Assembly: GCF_023554555.1 (NCBI RefSeq)
Contig: NZ_JAMJWC010000003.1
Coordinates: 1-64,000 of the forward strand
Direction: 5' to 3'
Source of the DNA: Sphingobacterium sp. lm-10
GTDB taxonomy: Bacteria > Bacteroidota > Bacteroidia > Sphingobacteriales > Sphingobacteriaceae
DNA: 64,000 bases
Shown here: positions 27,468-36,431 of the stretch, piece after piece
Position numbering within the stretch: position 1 is the stretch's first letter
How the letters are laid out: each line of letters starts with the position of its first letter
The notes under the pieces: model-generated
Databases searched by the model: none
Told to the model about the DNA's origin: nothing
What the model saw: only the letters and a program-made list of their open reading frames with translations
Made by a program: the position numbers and the translations under genes

Positions 27468-27971
27468 CTATCTACCCAAAGCACCTCGTCTTTCAATCTC
27501 TGCTCGAAGGCTATTAAACCACTCCCCATATATCTGAGGTTCATATACCATCTGCTCTTTCACGTTTTTGTTGTTTTGACCCCAATAACCAGTACTTGTT
27601 GATTCTGAACCTTCGTACATGGAGATTTTTACCTCTGTTACGCTGTCATTCACCTCTTCCACGTAAAACATAGCCTTAGATGTGTTTGCGTCTTTTGATG
27701 AACCTGTCCAAAACCTTTGCGAGGCAGCGTTTTTGTTTTCAATTCTTTTACTCGCATTTAATAATCCTGTTTCCTTATCAGCTCGATCAACAATGTAACC
27801 TTCTGATTGTAATAAACTTATTATTGATTTGAATACCATGTCGGGACTAGCATCAAACTGTTTTGTGGTCATCATCTTTATTTCTGCGGGAGTGCGCGTA
27901 TTCATTTGAGTTGCGCAAGAAATAAAAAGTGGTAGTACTAGAAGGTAAATGAATTTGGATAATTTGTTCAT
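27468..27971 (-). CDS. Hypothetical lipoprotein
   Basis: A 167-residue lipoprotein (lipobox FISC, Cys19). The segment about 30-75 (TTKQFDASPDMVFKSIISLLQSEGY, IVDRADKETGLLNASKR) reads like a periplasmic alpha/beta domain in which a helix is followed by a variation on DUF-type lipoprotein repeats. I do not recognise a named family with confidence. It is 13 bp downstream of a BamE-like lipoprotein gene on the same strand and the two likely form one transcript. Confidence 0.75.
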   Translation of the reverse strand: MNKLSKFIYLLVLPLFISCATQMNTRTPAEIKMMTTKQFDASPDMVFKSIISLLQSEGYIVDRADKETGLLNASKRIENKNAASQRFWTGSSKDANTSKAMFYVEEVNDSVTEVKISMYEGSESTSTGYWGQNNKNVKEQMVYEPQIYGEWFNSLRAEIERRGALGR

Positions 27972-27984
27972 GGTTTGTTATATG

Positions 27985-28362
27985 TTAATAAGAAGTTGAT
28001 ATCACAGAATAATCTTTAACGGTATCATTTTCATCAAAAGTGATTATTAAGTCGAAAGATTTGCTATTACTCGACTGACTAGCTCTTTGCCCTGAGAAAA
28101 AATTTGTACGTCCTGCCCTTTGTTCTACTGACATTTTGTTGTAGCTCCAAACTTCGAGATTTGACTTGTTCTTGGAAACAAGATTTGGAGAACCGAAGAT
28201 TTCTACAATTTCATCTTGCTTCGTAGAACCTTTAGCAATTTTGCTCTTAACCATACCTATAGTTAGGTTAGACTTATTTGTGGTTTCTTCAACACCATAC
28301 TTATAACTATTACAAGAAGCCAAAGTAAAAAGAAGAACGATTGGTATAATTATGCTTTTCAT
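27985..28362 (-). CDS. BamE/SmpA-like small lipoprotein
   Basis: A 125-residue lipoprotein (lipobox LASC, Cys17). The segment IAKGSTKQDEIVEIFGSPNLVSKN...LEVWSYNKM has the SmpA/OmlA (BamE-like) pattern: a turn-helix followed by a glycine-proline and a strand with a Trp-Tyr pair. It may work in the envelope, but it is not necessarily part of the Bam complex. The minus strand has TATGTTTG at 28379-28386, a fit to the -7 consensus 17 bases before the ATG. Confidence 0.72.
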   Translation of the reverse strand: MKSIIIPIVLLFTLASCNSYKYGVEETTNKSNLTIGMVKSKIAKGSTKQDEIVEIFGSPNLVSKNKSNLEVWSYNKMSVEQRAGRTNFFSGQRASQSSNSKSFDLIITFDENDTVKDYSVISTSY

Positions 28363-28781
28363 ATTAGGATATTTTCCGCAAACATATGAAAAAATATTAT
28401 TCCATTATCACAGTTTATCCAATTTTATGGAGAGTCTTAGTTCGAAAGTGCATTTAGCCAGAAGGAACCGAGCTTCAAATTTCATTATAAAGATTGTATC
28501 GTCGTAAATGAGATAATAATTACTGTGAAATGTCACAGATAACAAGCGGGCACTTTGTTTAATTAAGAATGCCTGTACTCCAGAATATTAGACAATTCTT
28601 GTAGCACAGTTTTTCTTCGTTTTGTGAGATAAATGGATCAGCTTACTTTTAAATCTACTTTATATCTGTAGATTTTTGGAATACTTACATCCAGTAAACC
28701 GTCGACTTAAATAAGATGCTTACAATACAAATAAATGTATGCAAAATCACTAACTTTGTTAACATAAATTTCTTAAAATTC
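28363..28781. other. AT-rich intergenic interval at the left edge of an accessory island
   Basis: There is no convincing gene in this 419-bp divergent region. It contains an 8-bp stem (AAATCTAC 28651-28658 with GTAGATTT 28668-28675) and TAACTTTG at 28751-28758, a -7 match for the gene that follows. I looked for a repeat shared with 32.3-32.5 kb that could mark element ends and found none. Confidence 0.5.
28751..28758 (+). promoter_or_regulatory. Candidate -7 element for the ImmA/IrrE gene
   Basis: TAACTTTG matches TAnnTTTG. It argues that translation begins downstream of 28760 rather than at the ATG at 28716. No good -33 element is seen. Confidence 0.4.
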
Positions 28782-29936
28782 TTGAAGGTCGAGCAAAACA
28801 TACAGCGTTTAGAGTACCTGCTGTCGTTGTATAAAATGACAGTGGAGGAGCTTGCTGCGTTGATCAGTAAAGGCAAAAAGAAGGCTGTTGACAAAGAAGA
28901 TATTTATGCTGGGAATATTGATCTCGCATATTTAAAGCGTATCGATAAAATTTTCAATAAGGGACTTCACTATTATCTCGATCCGACGTCGCCGAATGTT
29001 GAAGCAGATGCAAGTATATTTTTCAGAAAGCACAAATTCGATGTTGATTTAAATTTTGGTGCGAAGAAAGTTGTTAACCAATTTGAAGAATTTAAAATAT
29101 CCCTGTCTGGTATCGCCAAATTAGCTGACTTGAAAATTCACCGAATATTACCAATTTTTAAAATTGAGAATGATGCTCAAAATTCAGCATTTGAAATTCG
29201 AAAGATCTTGTATCCAGATTTTCAAAATCAACCAAAAGAGTTTTTGAAATCTTTTATAAGCAAACTCGCTGAGTATAACATCTTGGTGTTTGAATTCGTG
29301 GAGACTTGGAATAAGAAGGAAAAAGCTAATATCGATGGCTTTTTCTTAACGCCCAATGTTATCGTTTTAAAGCGTCAGCAGGTGTCTTTTAGGCGTGAAA
29401 TATTTACACTCAGTCACGAACTGGGGCACTACCTTCTTAATAAAGAAGAGATTGAAAAACTCGATGTTCAGGATTTGTCTAATAAGAATTTGAGCAAAGT
29501 GGAGCGTTGGTGCAACGATTTTGCTTATCATTTTTTAGCAGGTCCTGAAAATCCGATAGAAACTATCGACGCTGCCGATCCGAAGAACGACTATGCATTT
29601 GATATTGTTGAGAATGTATCAGCTAATACGCATCTAAGTAAAATTGCGCTATTCACTAGGTTGTTGTATAAAAAGAAGATTTCGATCAAACATTATAACA
29701 TGATAAAAGCTGATTTTGAAGAGCAATTCAGACAGCGACAAGAGGAAGAAAAAAGTAAAAAGGAGCAGGACAAATTGGATGGTATAAAGATACGGGGTTC
29801 CGCTCCAAAGCCGATTAATTCGCCTTTACTGATATCAACTATTCAAACAGCATTCTATGAAGGGGTGATTAATGAATATGACGTTTGTAAAACCCTAAAC
29901 ATCAAACCTGATAAATTAGAAACGATATTGTCATGA
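28782..29936 (+). CDS. ImmA/IrrE-family metallopeptidase
   Basis: A protein of about 384 residues. The zinc-protease motif FTLSHELGHYLL (HELGH, about 212-216 from this start) and the downstream WCNDFAYHFLAG segment identify the ImmA/IrrE family, whose members often cleave a partner repressor or act beside toxins. An N-terminal segment (VEQNIQRLEYLLSLYKMTVEELA) resembles the regions that precede such domains in XRE-linked proteins. The stop overlaps the next start (ATGA, 29933-29936), so it is co-translated with a DUF4411/PIN-like gene. The frame is open from ATG 28716; I prefer TTG 28782 because a -7 element lies between, with ATG 28836 as an alternative. Confidence 0.82.
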   Translation: MKVEQNIQRLEYLLSLYKMTVEELAALISKGKKKAVDKEDIYAGNIDLAYLKRIDKIFNKGLHYYLDPTSPNVEADASIFFRKHKFDVDLNFGAKKVVNQFEEFKISLSGIAKLADLKIHRILPIFKIENDAQNSAFEIRKILYPDFQNQPKEFLKSFISKLAEYNILVFEFVETWNKKEKANIDGFFLTPNVIVLKRQQVSFRREIFTLSHELGHYLLNKEEIEKLDVQDLSNKNLSKVERWCNDFAYHFLAGPENPIETIDAADPKNDYAFDIVENVSANTHLSKIALFTRLLYKKKISIKHYNMIKADFEEQFRQRQEEEKSKKEQDKLDGIKIRGSAPKPINSPLLISTIQTAFYEGVINEYDVCKTLNIKPDKLETILS

Positions 29937-30517
29937 CGGTGGTAATCGATACAAACTCACTTGTTTCTTTGGTGCGCTATTACCTGCCATTTGACGTTCA
30001 AGATGTGCTTTTTGCTTTTATAAAACAAAAAATAGCAGATGGTGAAATTGTTATTATTGACAAAGTTCTTGAACAATGTTCCTATCAATCAAAAGGCCTT
30101 GTCTTAAATTCATTAAAATATTTAACTGATAAAGCTTTCCTAAAAGCTGCTCAAGTCCCGACAAAAACAGATGAGATTCTACCGCCTTCGCCGGCTAAAT
30201 TTCTTCGGCAGGTTGATAATCAATTTGTAAATAGAGTTGTAAGAAATAGAAGAGAAATCACGGACGCGGAATATGATGTACAGAAAAATCATTATCTCAA
30301 TGATGCTGATATGAAGATGATCATTTTTTGCTTACACTTGAAACAAAAAACGTCCGATAGGAAGATTTTACTTGTTACCGAAGAAACGGAACAAAGTAAC
30401 GATAATAAGCTTTTTAAAAAAATTCCCGCAATTTGTAAAGAATTGCAAATTGAAACCTGTCCCCTTCCAGATTTACTGAATTTATATAAAAATGAGGTAA
30501 AACTAGAGTTTAAATAA
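29933..30517 (+). CDS. DUF4411 PIN-like nuclease domain protein
   Basis: A 194-residue protein. VVIDTNSLVSLVRYYLP at the N-terminus has the first acidic residue (Asp5) of a PIN-like active site. Further acidic positions are NDADMKMIIFCL (about 121-132) and LLVTEETEQSNDNKLFKKIP near 142-161, as in the DUF4411 family. It overlaps the ImmA/IrrE gene by four bases. Such pairs are treated as toxin-antitoxin-like or defence modules, with the PIN-like protein as presumed RNase and the protease as partner. Nuclease activity here is inference. Confidence 0.8.
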   Translation: MTVVIDTNSLVSLVRYYLPFDVQDVLFAFIKQKIADGEIVIIDKVLEQCSYQSKGLVLNSLKYLTDKAFLKAAQVPTKTDEILPPSPAKFLRQVDNQFVNRVVRNRREITDAEYDVQKNHYLNDADMKMIIFCLHLKQKTSDRKILLVTEETEQSNDNKLFKKIPAICKELQIETCPLPDLLNLYKNEVKLEFK

Positions 30518-30710
30518 GTTAATAGCTTTTGTCTCTGTATTATCAAGTTGCTATTCTCTCTCCAAGTAAACGATATCTCTATAGTTTAAAATGTAGGTTA
30601 AAAAGGGTTTTAGTCCCAACATTTATGATACTAAACCTATCTAATGGAAACCTCAATTTTTGTATCCGCTTTCCAGTTAATCACAATATCATAGGCCATT
30701 TCGGAATTGT

Positions 30711-31715
30711 TTATATATCAAATATGTCTCCTTTGATTTCCTTAAAGACTTCAATAGATGGGTTGCCAATATTTTGTAGATCAAAATTTTCAGGGTAAAA
30801 CAAGACAATATTGTAGTCCGTGAAGCTTTTAGTCGAATTGTACTTAATACCCTTATATCCTAATTCTTTTGCACAATCCATTATATACCTTGTGATAAAG
30901 TAGTCAGGTCTCCAAAATTCATTATTATTTGTCGACTCTCCCAAAACGTTTGCAATTGATAGAGATACAAATAATGGACTGTCATTCAAACTTATATTAG
31001 TTATATCAAAAGTTAAGTCTAAAATATTATCTATGCCTGAATTGATTTTAAATTCTTGTACCCAAATAAGACTATTTTTTAAATTTTGCACTACTTCTTT
31101 GATTGCAGTCTCCTTCGTATTAGCTAAGTAAAGATGACTTTGGCCTGAATGATTAAATCTCCCTTCTGTCGACTTTCCAACCGGAGCATTAAGCATTTCA
31201 TTTATTTCTAATATATCGTGATTGGTTACTTTTCGAGCTCGATAGAAACTGTGTGAGGGTAAAACATTAGCTAAAGGGAATTGATTCTGTTGAAGTTGCT
31301 TATGAATACGCTTTCCAATAGGATGTTTATACCCCAGCAATGGAGTATCTTGCAAGAAATCGTTAAAAGACTCTACTTTTTTTAAAAATGATTTTCTACA
31401 ATTTTTAATGAAATCCTCAAACTTTATGTCATATTTTGTTTTAACTGCTACATCGCAGCCAAGCGTGATGTTTGTCCCACATCCATGACAAACAATGTGG
31501 CTGATGATATTCTCCCAATGTTTTGGTTCAATATTAAATTTATAGAATAGATCTTCAATTTCTGTTTGATCCCCATGAATCCAAACCGGTTCTCCTTCAT
31601 CATACGGTTGACAATTGTAGCAAGCAATGATTTCGGATTGTATCTTTTGCCTATAGCTTTCTTCTTTTTTTGTAAGTTTTGGAGGGAAATCTGGATCAAA
31701 CATGTTGAATATCAA
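30711..31715 (-). CDS. RES-domain protein with Cys4 zinc motif (NAD+-targeting toxin family)
   Basis: A 334-residue protein. Residues 158-310 carry the RES pattern: SFYRARK with arginine (about 159-161), NTKETAIKEVV with glutamate (about 202), and YNSTK with serine (about 294), the Arg-Glu-Ser triad of NAD+ phosphorylase-type toxins. The N-terminal part has two CxxC pairs (Cys32/35 and Cys76/79), likely a zinc ribbon, as in longer RES proteins. No Xre/DUF2384 antitoxin gene is adjacent, so it is an orphan or uses a distant partner. It is 32 bp downstream of a broken resolvase on the same strand. An alternative start is Met5. Confidence 0.8.
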   Translation of the reverse strand: MIFNMFDPDFPPKLTKKEESYRQKIQSEIIACYNCQPYDEGEPVWIHGDQTEIEDLFYKFNIEPKHWENIISHIVCHGCGTNITLGCDVAVKTKYDIKFEDFIKNCRKSFLKKVESFNDFLQDTPLLGYKHPIGKRIHKQLQQNQFPLANVLPSHSFYRARKVTNHDILEINEMLNAPVGKSTEGRFNHSGQSHLYLANTKETAIKEVVQNLKNSLIWVQEFKINSGIDNILDLTFDITNISLNDSPLFVSLSIANVLGESTNNNEFWRPDYFITRYIMDCAKELGYKGIKYNSTKSFTDYNIVLFYPENFDLQNIGNPSIEVFKEIKGDIFDI

Positions 31716-31747
31716 TATTATTGCTGGATCGTATGTTACTACTAATT

Positions 31748-32327
31748 TTATACATTGTTAAATGGCAGATTCTCATATACTCTTAAATATCTGTAACAGG
31801 TCGCACGACTTATCTTAAGACTATCAGCTATATCTTGCACAGAGGGACTATCGCTAGCATCGTATAACGTTTTGACTGCTTTTATCTTCTTTATAGTTTC
31901 TTTACTATATCCTGCTGGCCGCCCTCCCTTTCTAGCTCTAGCCGAAGTTAAGCCAGCTTTTGTTCTTTCAGATATAATTTCTCTTTCAAACTCAGCCAGG
32001 GATGCAAATATGTTGAACGTAAATCGTCCAGTGGCAGTATTTGTATTGATCCCATCCTGTATACTTAGGAAGCTAACGTCCAGTTGTTGCATTTTTGTTA
32101 TTAGATCGATTAGATCTTTCAGAGATCTACCAAGACGATCCAATTTCCACACGACAACAGTATCACCTTTCCTTAATTTTTCGAAAAGCTTTGTAAGCTC
32201 CGGGCGATCTTTTGATTTTCCAGAAATTTTCTCTTCAAAAATGATTTCACAACCGGTATTTTCAACGCGTCAATCTGTAGGTCTAAGTTCTGATCTTGCG
32301 TACTTACCCTAACATATTTATCTTCAT
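31748..32327 (-). pseudogene. Serine resolvase, inactivated by two single-base deletions
   Basis: Residues from MWKLDRLGRS to the end (31748-32152) are open and match the catalytic core (FASLAEFEREIISERTKAG) and C-terminal HTH (VQDIADSLKISRATCYRYL) of Tn3/Hin-type serine recombinases. Upstream, the family N-terminus with the catalytic serine (YVRVSTQDQNLDLQ) is present but in other frames. Restoring one A at about 32317-32319 and one at about 32259-32262, both in short A-runs of the coding strand, gives a continuous product of about 193 residues starting at 32327. As written it cannot make an active enzyme, because the catalytic serine is out of frame with the body. It could be real decay or sequence error. 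Confidence 0.85.
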
Positions 32328-32669
32328 AAAAACGTTTGATAGGCTAATTTATGAAACATAGATTTGTGTGACAACATTTTGAGACAGTACATACTACGAA
32401 ATGTGGATCAATGATGAATCTATTTTTTTGTGATAAAAAAAGACCGTAAAAATCTAATAATGAAAAATTGATCTTCTGATTTTGCAACTTTTGAGCAATG
32501 ATCTTGTTTTTTGCCAAAATGACTTGTTAGTTGGGGCGATCAGTTTTAATTGCAGAGTCATTCCCATCTGAATATGTGCACGCTGTAAGATGATAATAAC
32601 CATATTTTTACACCAATATATATTGGTTTGTTGTATTTTTAATGGTTCACACCGACTAAGTGAAAGAAT
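32328..32669. other. AT-rich interval, right edge of the accessory island
   Basis: No gene seen in about 340 bp. It holds a 16-bp perfect palindrome (32612-32627) 43 bp upstream of the thioredoxin-like gene, and no clear terminal repeats. Confidence 0.5.
32612..32627. promoter_or_regulatory. Palindrome ahead of the thioredoxin-like gene
   Basis: ACCAATATATATTGGT is a perfect 16-bp palindrome in the upstream region of the gene at 32670. A binding site for a dimeric regulator is possible, with no direct evidence. Confidence 0.35.
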
Positions 32670-33170
32670 ATGAATTATAAACCCTTATTTCTATCCACCG
32701 TGCTTTTCGTGTTGTTGGGCAGTGCCGGCTTCGCCCAAAACATTCAGCAAATACCAGCCTTCCAAAACTTTGTCCGTTATGATAACGGAAATACCTTCAC
32801 CGTTGATTCGCTATCCAAACAGGGTGTCAATGTCTTGATTTTTTACGATCCCGGTTGCGGGCACTGTCAGGAGTTAGGTTATGAAATTGCGGAAAACTGG
32901 GATCAGTGGGCACCGACCACTTCTTTTTATTTTGTGTCTATGAATGAAAAAGCGGATGTAGATCGCTACATCGATAAGTACGCAATAGGATTGGACGAAA
33001 AGTCGAATGTCGCCTTCCTGCATGATCCTACGGGTGAATTTATTACGCTATTCGATCCGCAGAACTTTCCCTCTACCTATATCTATTCCGCCAGTGACGG
33101 ACAATTGATCCAATGGTACGATGGAACGAACACAACCCGCAATATGGCGGCATACCTTCAAGAGAAGTAA
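32670..33170 (+). CDS. Secreted thioredoxin-like (TlpA/AhpC-type) protein
   Basis: A 166-residue exported protein with signal peptide ending near residue 22 (GFAQ). VLIFYDPGCGHCQELGY (55-71) contains the CxxC pair CGHC of a thioredoxin-fold oxidoreductase. NFPSTYIYSASDGQLIQWY (131-149) holds the conserved cis-proline region and a following beta-hairpin. Probably a periplasmic thiol-disulfide oxidoreductase in the style of TlpA or DUF5106 proteins. It stands alone just outside the accessory island. Confidence 0.85.
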   Translation: MNYKPLFLSTVLFVLLGSAGFAQNIQQIPAFQNFVRYDNGNTFTVDSLSKQGVNVLIFYDPGCGHCQELGYEIAENWDQWAPTTSFYFVSMNEKADVDRYIDKYAIGLDEKSNVAFLHDPTGEFITLFDPQNFPSTYIYSASDGQLIQWYDGTNTTRNMAAYLQEK

Positions 33171-33309
33171 TGCTTGGGTAATAGGCTTTTCGTCATAATC
33201 AAGATGAGGTAGGAGAATGAGTCAATCTTTTCAGGGGCTGTCTGTTTAAGCTAATCAGTTGGCTAAATTTCTACAACAGCCGTTTAGTAGATGCCACTTC
33301 CATCAAAAA

Positions 33310-33978
33310 TTATTTAACGTTTTGCACGCGTAGGATTTCTTCAATTTTAGGAAGATCTGTTCTGTATTTTTCCACGTCCCATCCTTTGACGTACTCTTTC
33401 ATTGGCGGAAGCCCCATAGTTTGACGATGGATGTCGAGATTATCTAAATCTAAAATTGGATAGATGTAACCTTTGCCAGACTCTCGATCCGTGAAGCCTT
33501 GGCTTCCATACTTTTGCTTTTTCCCCTGACGCATAGCCACTCTATCTAATAATATGGCGACATTGCTAGATAAAATTTGACCCTGTTTTTCGCCCTCCAT
33601 AATTATCGGAAGATAATTTTCTTGCGTCTCCAAATCTGCGTGCTGGACAACTAGAAATAATCCTTGTGCACCTTTTATACCGACCAACGTTGGGCCTACC
33701 CAACCATGCCGCTCAATGATAAGATTGACCAACTTTAAGTTTGTTCTATCGGTTTCGATAATGATATGCTGAAGGCTATCTAGGTACAAGCTTGGTTTTT
33801 CTGATCTTCTAGCTTCAACTAAGGCCATTCTAACAGATTGATCCGATTCATATATGCGCTCTAAAGAATCTTTTAACGATTTATTCAATCGCTCTTCCTC
33901 GATTACAAACGAGGTAACTTGACTAACGGCGGTCAAGCGAAAAAGGCAAAAAGCAAAGAGTAGTACAACGGTTTTCAT
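33310..33978 (-). CDS. DUF6624-type secreted protein
   Basis: A 222-residue exported protein with a signal peptide (about 1-19). The pattern HGWVGPTLVGIKGAQGLFLVVQHAD followed by LLDRVAMRQGKKQKYGSQG and IYPILDLDNLDIHRQTMGLPPM is that of the widespread DUF6624 family, with a histidine in each conserved segment. The function is unknown. It follows the serine hydrolase gene by 16 bp on the same strand. Confidence 0.75.
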   Translation of the reverse strand: MKTVVLLFAFCLFRLTAVSQVTSFVIEEERLNKSLKDSLERIYESDQSVRMALVEARRSEKPSLYLDSLQHIIIETDRTNLKLVNLIIERHGWVGPTLVGIKGAQGLFLVVQHADLETQENYLPIIMEGEKQGQILSSNVAILLDRVAMRQGKKQKYGSQGFTDRESGKGYIYPILDLDNLDIHRQTMGLPPMKEYVKGWDVEKYRTDLPKIEEILRVQNVK

Positions 33979-33994
33979 AAACCTAAATATACAC

Positions 33995-35446
33995 TTATTT
34001 CTTCTTAATCACTTCGCGAACAATCGCAATTGCCGTGCTATCGAGAGGTTCATTGCTGTTCGACAAAACGATTACTGCCGAGCGCTCATCGGGGATGATA
34101 GCCATATAGGATGAGCTTCCTGCTGTACCGCCATTATGCCAAAACAGATTCATGTCTTCCTGCAAATCCGTATGCCAAGCCAAACCGATATCCATATTAT
34201 TTTCTGGTATATAAAAGGTAAAGAGCTTGGTAGCCGCCATAGCGCGTTGAATAGCATTTTCTGGGGTCGCGAGCTGTGTAATGGCGTAACGCAATAGATC
34301 ATCAATAGTAGATTTGATTGCGCCGCCACCTGCCATTGCCTGAAAATGCCAGACGGGAACCTCTTGTCCACCTTCATATACTTTTAATACATTCGTGTTT
34401 TTCGGATCTACCTTCAAATCCGTAGCGCGCATATGCAAGGGCTGCGTGAGTGTCTCTTTTAAGCAAGCATCAAACGGTTTTTTAGAGATGATAGCAATCA
34501 ATTCACCTAATAAACCATATCCTAAGTTACTGTACGCGTATTCCGTTTCCGGCTCGTGATCCAATTTGGCATGGCGCAGGTAAGCAAAGAGTGCCTTGCG
34601 ATCGTAGTGCGCATAAGGATCGGCCGCTACATACCCTGAGCCGCTATTCCAATTGTCTGGAAGACGTGGCAAGCCCGAAGTGTGATTGGCTAAGTTGCGG
34701 AAGGTGATTTTATGCAAAGCTGTGTTTCTGGCCAATGAGTCAGGCAAGAATTTAATAATGCTGTCGTCTAAGCTAATTACCTGACGCTCGACCAGGTCAG
34801 CCAGTAGCGTAGCGGTGAATGTCTTAGTAATTGATCCAATTTCATAGATGTTATCCTCCGTCGGTAAGGTTTTATTGCCCTTGGCCGTTTCTCCAAAAAA
34901 GTATTTTTGCACCTTGCCACGATGAATAATACCGATAGTCAGCGAACGGGCATTGGCTTTCTGCGTATAATTTTTTGCAATATTCTCGATCTTAAAGTCA
35001 AACGGATCCATTGCTTCCACCGGAGCGCTGGTGTCCGCATCAGCGGTTTCTTTGGCTACGGCCGCTTTCGGATCTTCCTTGTATTGTTGAAACAAAATCG
35101 TATGGTAGTGATTGGTGCTGTCCACGCCTAAAACAAATAACAGACGCTCCGTATCAAAATCAAGTCGGTAGCTCGCTACGCCACGCTCAAATTTCAGCTG
35201 TTCCGCATTTTTAATATTTCCCAAAGCATACAATTGCTGCAGCATGGTCGTCAGTTGTTCGCGAGAAATCTGTCCTTGAAAGGATTTGCTCGCCAGGTTG
35301 TAGATAGAGTCAGCTTGCTGGCTATTGAAAAGATATTCAATCCGGTTATATAATGCGCGGTTTATTTTTTCATCTGCAGACTGTGCTGTGGCAGGCTGCC
35401 AATGAATCATTAAACCCAAAAATAGAAGTAGATAAATCTTATACAT
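33995..35446 (-). CDS. Beta-lactamase-class-C-type serine hydrolase
   Basis: A 483-residue secreted protein (signal peptide to about residue 22). Residues 25-125 form a DUF3887-like domain seen in front of such hydrolases. The penicillin-binding/class C fold has SITK (nucleophile Ser205, Lys208), YSN (305-307) and a late HNGGTAG motif. The likely substrate is a D-amino-acid peptide, ester or amide in the periplasm, and a true beta-lactamase role is not implied. It belongs to a minus-strand run with GshB-like and peptidase genes. Confidence 0.88.
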   Translation of the reverse strand: MYKIYLLLFLGLMIHWQPATAQSADEKINRALYNRIEYLFNSQQADSIYNLASKSFQGQISREQLTTMLQQLYALGNIKNAEQLKFERGVASYRLDFDTERLLFVLGVDSTNHYHTILFQQYKEDPKAAVAKETADADTSAPVEAMDPFDFKIENIAKNYTQKANARSLTIGIIHRGKVQKYFFGETAKGNKTLPTEDNIYEIGSITKTFTATLLADLVERQVISLDDSIIKFLPDSLARNTALHKITFRNLANHTSGLPRLPDNWNSGSGYVAADPYAHYDRKALFAYLRHAKLDHEPETEYAYSNLGYGLLGELIAIISKKPFDACLKETLTQPLHMRATDLKVDPKNTNVLKVYEGGQEVPVWHFQAMAGGGAIKSTIDDLLRYAITQLATPENAIQRAMAATKLFTFYIPENNMDIGLAWHTDLQEDMNLFWHNGGTAGSSSYMAIIPDERSAVIVLSNSNEPLDSTAIAIVREVIKKK

Positions 35447-35484
35447 TTGACAAAATTAGGGAAAGAATTTTTGATGCACCAATA

Positions 35485-36429
35485 TTACAGCACTTCGAGT
35501 GTTCGAAAGATCGCTTTCATTTCCTCCATAGCCTTTGCATTGATATTATATCCGATCAGGGAATATGCTCTGTGCGTGTCGAAAAGGGTAATGAAGTAAG
35601 CTTGGGTAATCTCGCCATTGCGTTTGTTGCGCAAATTGGCCATGACCTCTTCCGCTGGTAGATCATGAGCTGATAATGGGCGGGAAAACAGGATAGAATC
35701 CACATCAAAAATAGCTTGCACCTGGTTCAGGATAAAGTCCGTTTTATCGGTCACTTCTGCCGATAATGATTTGCGATCTATGAAAAATGCTGCGGGCGAC
35801 CAGTTGTTTTTGGCCTCTTGCATATACTGTAATGCCGAGCCTGTTTTTCTGGTGAAACGAAAGGAGGTACCCGCCGTATTGATGGTAAAACCCATATTGC
35901 GCAACGGATCAACCACCACATCGGGATGATAGCGTACCGATAAGATGGTTTGCATAATGTCATTATCCAAATCGCCATCTGCACGATAAGGATAATGACA
36001 ATTCAATGCAATCGTCTCTTTTTCATTGCCCAACACTAAAAAGATGCGGTGAAAAAGCGCCGTGTCGGAATCTCCTTTTTGGGTGCCCACATACAGGCGA
36101 GCCGGCAGATCATTGATCATGTACTGCGCGTGTTCTGTCATGCTAGACTTCTCATTATGGATCACCAGAGGAATTGCTTGCGCAATGTATTGCTCATAGG
36201 GGGTATTTACTTCCATAACCATAATGGTACTCTGCATCTCCAGATTTTGCAGACCGGTAAAACTGGTGGCAGGCTCAAATCCTGCCGAAGCAGCTAAGCT
36301 CACCTTTGCGCCGGCGACCATCTGATGTTGCGGTGTAGCTTCATTGATGATCAAGGTTTGCGCCTGTGCGTTCCAAGATGTCATCAGTAGGCTACAAACC
36401 AACAGAAAGACCAAGCCCAATTTTTTCAT
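35485..36429 (-). CDS. Secreted hypothetical protein
   Basis: A 314-residue protein with a signal peptide (cleavage near AQAQ, residue 23). I see no catalytic motif. Alternating beta-strand stretches and a repeat of the form LPAEEVMANLRNKRNGEITQA suggest a two-domain periplasmic protein. Its start is 2 bp after the stop of the ATP-grasp gene, so it is co-transcribed with it. Confidence 0.72.
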   Translation of the reverse strand: MKKLGLVFLLVCSLLMTSWNAQAQTLIINEATPQHQMVAGAKVSLAASAGFEPATSFTGLQNLEMQSTIMVMEVNTPYEQYIAQAIPLVIHNEKSSMTEHAQYMINDLPARLYVGTQKGDSDTALFHRIFLVLGNEKETIALNCHYPYRADGDLDNDIMQTILSVRYHPDVVVDPLRNMGFTINTAGTSFRFTRKTGSALQYMQEAKNNWSPAAFFIDRKSLSAEVTDKTDFILNQVQAIFDVDSILFSRPLSAHDLPAEEVMANLRNKRNGEITQAYFITLFDTHRAYSLIGYNINAKAMEEMKAIFRTLEVL

Positions 36430-36431
36430 GT

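Noticed and set aside
28363..32669. Direct repeats flanking the accessory island
   Set aside because: I compared both edges by eye and found no convincing repeat; a computed search would be needed.
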